A stretch of DNA of 54,360 bases. It comes from Bacillota bacterium (GTDB lineage Bacteria; Bacillota; Bacilli; Paenibacillales; NBRC-103111). A program made the position numbers and the translations under genes. Position 1 is the first letter of the stretch; each line of letters opens with the position of its first letter. Of the stretch, positions 51,407 to 54,360 are shown in pieces. The stretch covers positions 1 through 54,360 of the forward strand of contig JAEWGW010000036.1 in NCBI GenBank assembly GCA_023388055.1, read 5' to 3'. The notes beneath the pieces were generated by a model that was not told the origin of the DNA, searched no databases, and saw only the letters and a program-made list of their open reading frames with translations.

Positions 51407-53821
51407 TTATTCTTTTTCATAAAGAGAAGGATTCGTCTCCAGCAGAAACGGTGTCCATTCCCCCGTGGAATAAAGCATCAGCCGGTGCATGGCCCGGGTG
51501 CACGCCGTATAGAACAACTTGCGCTGAGCCTCCTGCCCGTATACCTCTGCGGAGGCATCATATAGAAGAACGGCGTCGAACTCCACTCCTTTGGCCAGAT
51601 AAGCGGGAATAATCAGGATTCCCTTGCCGAACTCGGCAGAGGTTTTTGTCACCAGCTTCGCATCCGTGAGCCCCTGTTCCGCCAACAGCTTGTAAGCCTC
51701 CACACTTTCAGCCGCAGTTTTCGTAATCACGGCTGCAGAAGCATAACCCTGTTCAAGCAGGTCCATCACATCCCGGCGGATCACTGCTGCCAGCCGCTCC
51801 TTGCTCTCCACCCGGGTTAATACCGGCTTCTCCCCGCTTCTATGGAAGGTTTCGATTTCCTTGCCTCCGGGCAAAAGCGACTTGGTGAACTCGGCGATCT
51901 CCCGGGTGGAGCGGTAGCTCTTGGCCAGACGGAACAGCCGGGTATGGGCTTCACCGAAGAGCTTGACCAGCGGCGAGCCTGTGCCGCGGAGCTCAGATGC
52001 TTGTGTGAAGATCGCCTGACTGGAGTCGCCCAGCACCGTCATCCGCGCTCTCGGAAACAGCTTCGCAAGAAACTCATACTGGAACACCGAATAGTCCTGG
52101 CCTTCATCCACGAACACATGCCGGACCTCCGTATTGATCCCGACTCCCTCCACCAGCTCCTTCACATACAGATACGGTGTGGCATCCTCATAAAACAACC
52201 GCTGCCGGTCGAGCTGCTCCCGGGTTAACATGCAGATTTCCTCCCAACGGGCAGGCAAATCAGCTGCTCCGGTCATACGGGAGAACGTCTCCCGCCCCTG
52301 GAATAACTGGGCATATAGTGCGCGGGTGTTGATGAACGAGAACCGTTTGACACTTTTGCGCAGCGGCTTGAAGTTCTCCTTCACCACCACCTGCCGGAGG
52401 ATATCCTCCTCCCGGCCGGCGAAGTCGAAATCATCCTCCTTGCCCCAGGTGATATTCTGCTGCTTCTCATGGACGGCCTCATACTGTTCGGCAAAATCGA
52501 ATACTCCCTGAACCCGGTGCAGCTTCCCGAAGGCTTCGGCGTATTCCTCCTTGTCCAGATAGTTCAGCTCCTCCCCTACCCAGGCTTCTCCCCGTTCCTC
52601 CCGCTCCAGCACGGTTAACCGGCGCAGCAGCCATTCCAGAAGCAGCTCCACCCTGTTGGGCAGGCGGATTCCCGGATCATAGCTGTAAAATTGCACCCGC
52701 ATTTCTTCCTCCGTAATCAGTTCACGGCCGCGGAAGCAGACGCTGTTGAATTGCATCCCCTCCCGGTTCAACCATTGCCCATAGTGATGAAGCGCCTGCA
52801 GGAATTCCGCCGAGGCTTTGTACGCCATTCCTTCCACCCGGGCCTCGTAGGCTGTCGTACCCGACATCGTCAAAGCATATTCGATCTGGTCGAAAGGGTC
52901 CTCCAAGGACCACTCCGCCCGTAAAGCCTGCTCCAGATACTCCTGAAAAGTCGCCTGCTGCATGTTTTCCTCGCCCAGCTCAGGCAGAACCGCCGATACA
53001 TAGCTGTTGAAGACGGGATTCGGGGAAAACAGGACGATCTGGTCGGCCTTCAGCTGCTCCCGGTGTTTGTAGAGCAGATAAGCCACCCGCTGGAGGGCGG
53101 CTGAGGTTTTGCCGCTGCCGGCCACACCGTCCACCAGCACCATACGGCTGGTATCGTCGCGGATGATGGCATTTTGCTCCTTCTGAATGGTCGCCACAAT
53201 GCTCCTCATCTGGGAATCCGCGCCTTTGCCCAGCACCTGCTGCAGAAGCTCATCGCCGATGGTCAGGCTGGTATCGAACACATTCTCCAGTTGGCCGCCT
53301 GCAATCTGGTACTGCCGCTTGAGCGGGATGGTTCCGGTGATCTCCCCGCCCGGTGCATGGAAAGAGGCTTTGCCGGGAGGATAATCGTAATACATTCCAG
53401 CAATAGGTGTGCGCCAGTCATAGACTAGAAAGGTCAAACCGTCCTCGTCGGCAAAGGAGGAAACACCGATGTAGATCCGTTCTTCGGCACTTTCCCCATC
53501 CTCGCGGAAATCGATCCGGCCGAAATAAGGAGAAGCCAAAAGCCGGTTCATGTTTGTCCACTGGCGCAACCGGACCCGGTAGCTGCGCTCCCGCTCGGAC
53601 AACAGCATTTCCTGCTGCCGGATGCTGTGGAACGTCTCCTCGAAGTCCTCATCCGAAGCCGTGTTCACCGTTACTTCCTCCCAGAACCGCTTGCGGATCT
53701 CCGTAGCCTGGCCCCCCAGCCTCTCCACTTCGGGCTCCAGCTGGCGGATGCCCTCCTGCAGCATCCCCTTCACCTGCTCCAGATAGGCTTGCTCCTGTTT
53801 CCAATCCTCCGGCTTCATCAT
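51407..53821 (-). CDS. helD: RNA polymerase recycling helicase-like motor HelD
   Basis: HelD is a UvrD-like ATPase that frees RNA polymerase from DNA or stalled complexes. The 804-residue protein has an N-terminal coiled coil (about 1-80) that reaches into the polymerase secondary channel. Walker A is in VDGVAGSGKTSAALQRVAYLL near residue 230. A second motor domain has VDEGQDYSVFQYEFL and the late motif FYTACTRAMHRLMLYS. An insertion between the two RecA folds (about 350-530) matches the family. The ATG at 53821 follows GAGGGGAG. In Mycobacteria and some Paenibacillus, HelD also gives rifamycin resistance, but I see no rifamycin-associated element upstream. Confidence 0.93.
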   Translation of the reverse strand: MMKPEDWKQEQAYLEQVKGMLQEGIRQLEPEVERLGGQATEIRKRFWEEVTVNTASDEDFEETFHSIRQQEMLLSERERSYRVRLRQWTNMNRLLASPYFGRIDFREDGESAEERIYIGVSSFADEDGLTFLVYDWRTPIAGMYYDYPPGKASFHAPGGEITGTIPLKRQYQIAGGQLENVFDTSLTIGDELLQQVLGKGADSQMRSIVATIQKEQNAIIRDDTSRMVLVDGVAGSGKTSAALQRVAYLLYKHREQLKADQIVLFSPNPVFNSYVSAVLPELGEENMQQATFQEYLEQALRAEWSLEDPFDQIEYALTMSGTTAYEARVEGMAYKASAEFLQALHHYGQWLNREGMQFNSVCFRGRELITEEEMRVQFYSYDPGIRLPNRVELLLEWLLRRLTVLEREERGEAWVGEELNYLDKEEYAEAFGKLHRVQGVFDFAEQYEAVHEKQQNITWGKEDDFDFAGREEDILRQVVVKENFKPLRKSVKRFSFINTRALYAQLFQGRETFSRMTGAADLPARWEEICMLTREQLDRQRLFYEDATPYLYVKELVEGVGINTEVRHVFVDEGQDYSVFQYEFLAKLFPRARMTVLGDSSQAIFTQASELRGTGSPLVKLFGEAHTRLFRLAKSYRSTREIAEFTKSLLPGGKEIETFHRSGEKPVLTRVESKERLAAVIRRDVMDLLEQGYASAAVITKTAAESVEAYKLLAEQGLTDAKLVTKTSAEFGKGILIIPAYLAKGVEFDAVLLYDASAEVYGQEAQRKLFYTACTRAMHRLMLYSTGEWTPFLLETNPSLYEKE

Positions 53822-53873
53822 CGTTGCAGCACGCTCCCCTCAGAAGGTAAAAATCAGCAAAAAATCAAAACCC

Positions 53874-53902
53874 TTGACAATCCGAAACCAACTTGATACA
53901 AT
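53874..53902 (+). promoter_or_regulatory. strong sigma-A promoter upstream of helD, pointing away
   Basis: TTGACA (53874-53879) and TACAAT (53897-53902) are exactly 17 bp apart, the best promoter in the window. It directs transcription to the right, away from helD, toward the terminator at 54019-54045. Confidence 0.75.
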
Positions 53903-53908
53903 TAGAGT

Positions 53909-54045
53909 ATAAAAAAGAATACATAATTGGCCTTACTATGCGAAAAATCGGATTTGACAGATCGTTATTGATTATAGCACTGTGTATTTTGTGATGCAAC
54001 CTATTTTTTGTTTATTTTACCCGGCGGGTGATCGTCGGGTTTTTT
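53909..54045 (+). ncRNA. candidate small RNA
   Basis: The transcript bounded by the strong promoter and the terminator would be about 135 bases. The only small frame is an 18-codon one (53938-53994) without a ribosome site. The rest of the sequence is A/T-rich. This is a position-based candidate, not a recognised RNA family. Confidence 0.45.
54019..54045 (+). terminator. terminator of the candidate small RNA
   Basis: ACCCGGCG (54019-54026) pairs with CGTCGGGT (54033-54040), with one G-T pair and a 6-base loop, followed by a T run (54040-54045). The remaining 315 bases to the window edge hold no gene I can support; a start at 54330 or 54348 would run off the end. Confidence 0.8.
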
Positions 54046-54360
54046 GATGTCTCGCAGGGGGTTGCCGGCTGCTGAAGCCGCTATTCAGCCCCCTAGCAGG
54101 ACTCGGCTCCTTTCAGCTACACCTAATCATTTTTCACAAAAGACTCCTTATGCTCCCCGATACCAACTGCATCTTCTCAACTACACCTTCTTCCTTATAC
54201 AGCACCTCCCTCCCCCCACCCTAACGGACACAGGATCTAAGCTTTACCCACAACATTTACAGAAAAAGGGATAACTCAAAAGGGGGTATTCAGGTACAGT
54301 GGAAGCCGGTATGATGAAAGGAAAACCGAATGAAGGCAGGGAATGAAATGTCACCAAACC

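Noticed and set aside
53938..53994. 18-codon hydrophobic peptide upstream of helD
   Set aside because: No ribosome binding site precedes the ATG, and such a frame is expected by chance; I keep only the transcript as a candidate.
54330..54360. Start of a further gene at the right edge
   Set aside because: ATG codons at 54330 and 54348 have only weak ribosome-site-like sequence and ten or fewer codons are visible, too little to call.

Overview
The window looks like chromosomal DNA of an endospore-forming Bacillota bacterium, most likely Paenibacillus or a close relative. The reasons are a germinant-receptor operon, a spore-coat transglutaminase, YesM/YesN-type sensors, Lpl/Ytc-type sugar ABC transporters, TTG and GTG starts behind strong AGGAGG ribosome binding sites, G+C in the mid-50s by eye, and several short palindromic repeat families. 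I found no rRNA, tRNA, prophage, insertion sequence or CRISPR array.

Layout. 1-2995: pyruvate formate-lyase (5' end outside the window), its activase, and a DUF1992 protein. 2996-3466: repeat-rich spacer. 3467-8993 (minus): moxR, DUF58, a DUF4129-like membrane protein, a zinc-ribbon protein and tgl, with a palindromic element between moxR and the DUF58 gene. 9208-14936 (plus): an unpaired membrane histidine kinase, an LTA-synthase-like phosphoglycerol transferase, and a CdaR-type regulator facing a glycerate kinase/GntP permease operon (15034-17493, minus). 17678-20409 (minus): two unrecognised membrane proteins and an APC amino-acid permease. 20557-25623 (minus): germinant-receptor operon of two CBO0543 proteins, a two-helix small protein, GerB, GerA and GerC. 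25687-46859: carbohydrate region with two sugar ABC importers (SBP plus LplB/LplC-type permeases, no ATPase gene), a GH42 beta-galactosidase, a GH105-type hydrolase, a YesM/YesN two-component pair, a membrane-anchored AraC regulator and two soluble AraC regulators. 47050-51253 (minus): MarR regulator and a heterodimeric ABC exporter. 51407-53821 (minus): HelD. 53822-54360: a strong promoter and terminator pair that may make a small RNA.

How the genes work together. The carbohydrate block is probably a plant-polysaccharide (galactan or rhamnogalacturonan-like) uptake and depolymerisation region. Its regulators sit divergently beside their targets, and cre-like sites point to CcpA control. The glycerate block reads as CdaR-controlled uptake and phosphorylation of glycerate.

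The most unusual signal is a composite palindrome of about 184 bp, present three times (7645-7828, 36211-36393, 37189-37372). Each copy has two forward TAACGGAACTCA units and two inverted ones at a fixed spacing of about 50 bp around a 36-37 bp centre. Two copies flank a gene (36552-37241) for a protein with a Vsr/DUF559-like endonuclease signature and a C-terminal winged helix. The third copy's forward units supply that gene's last codons and its stop codon. This resembles a REP element with a dedicated partner protein, but the protein is not a known RAYT transposase. Three further dispersed families (AACTGCA palindromes, GTTTGCAAAC hairpins, ACACACCG hairpins) are also present, one of them nested in the loop of an intrinsic terminator.
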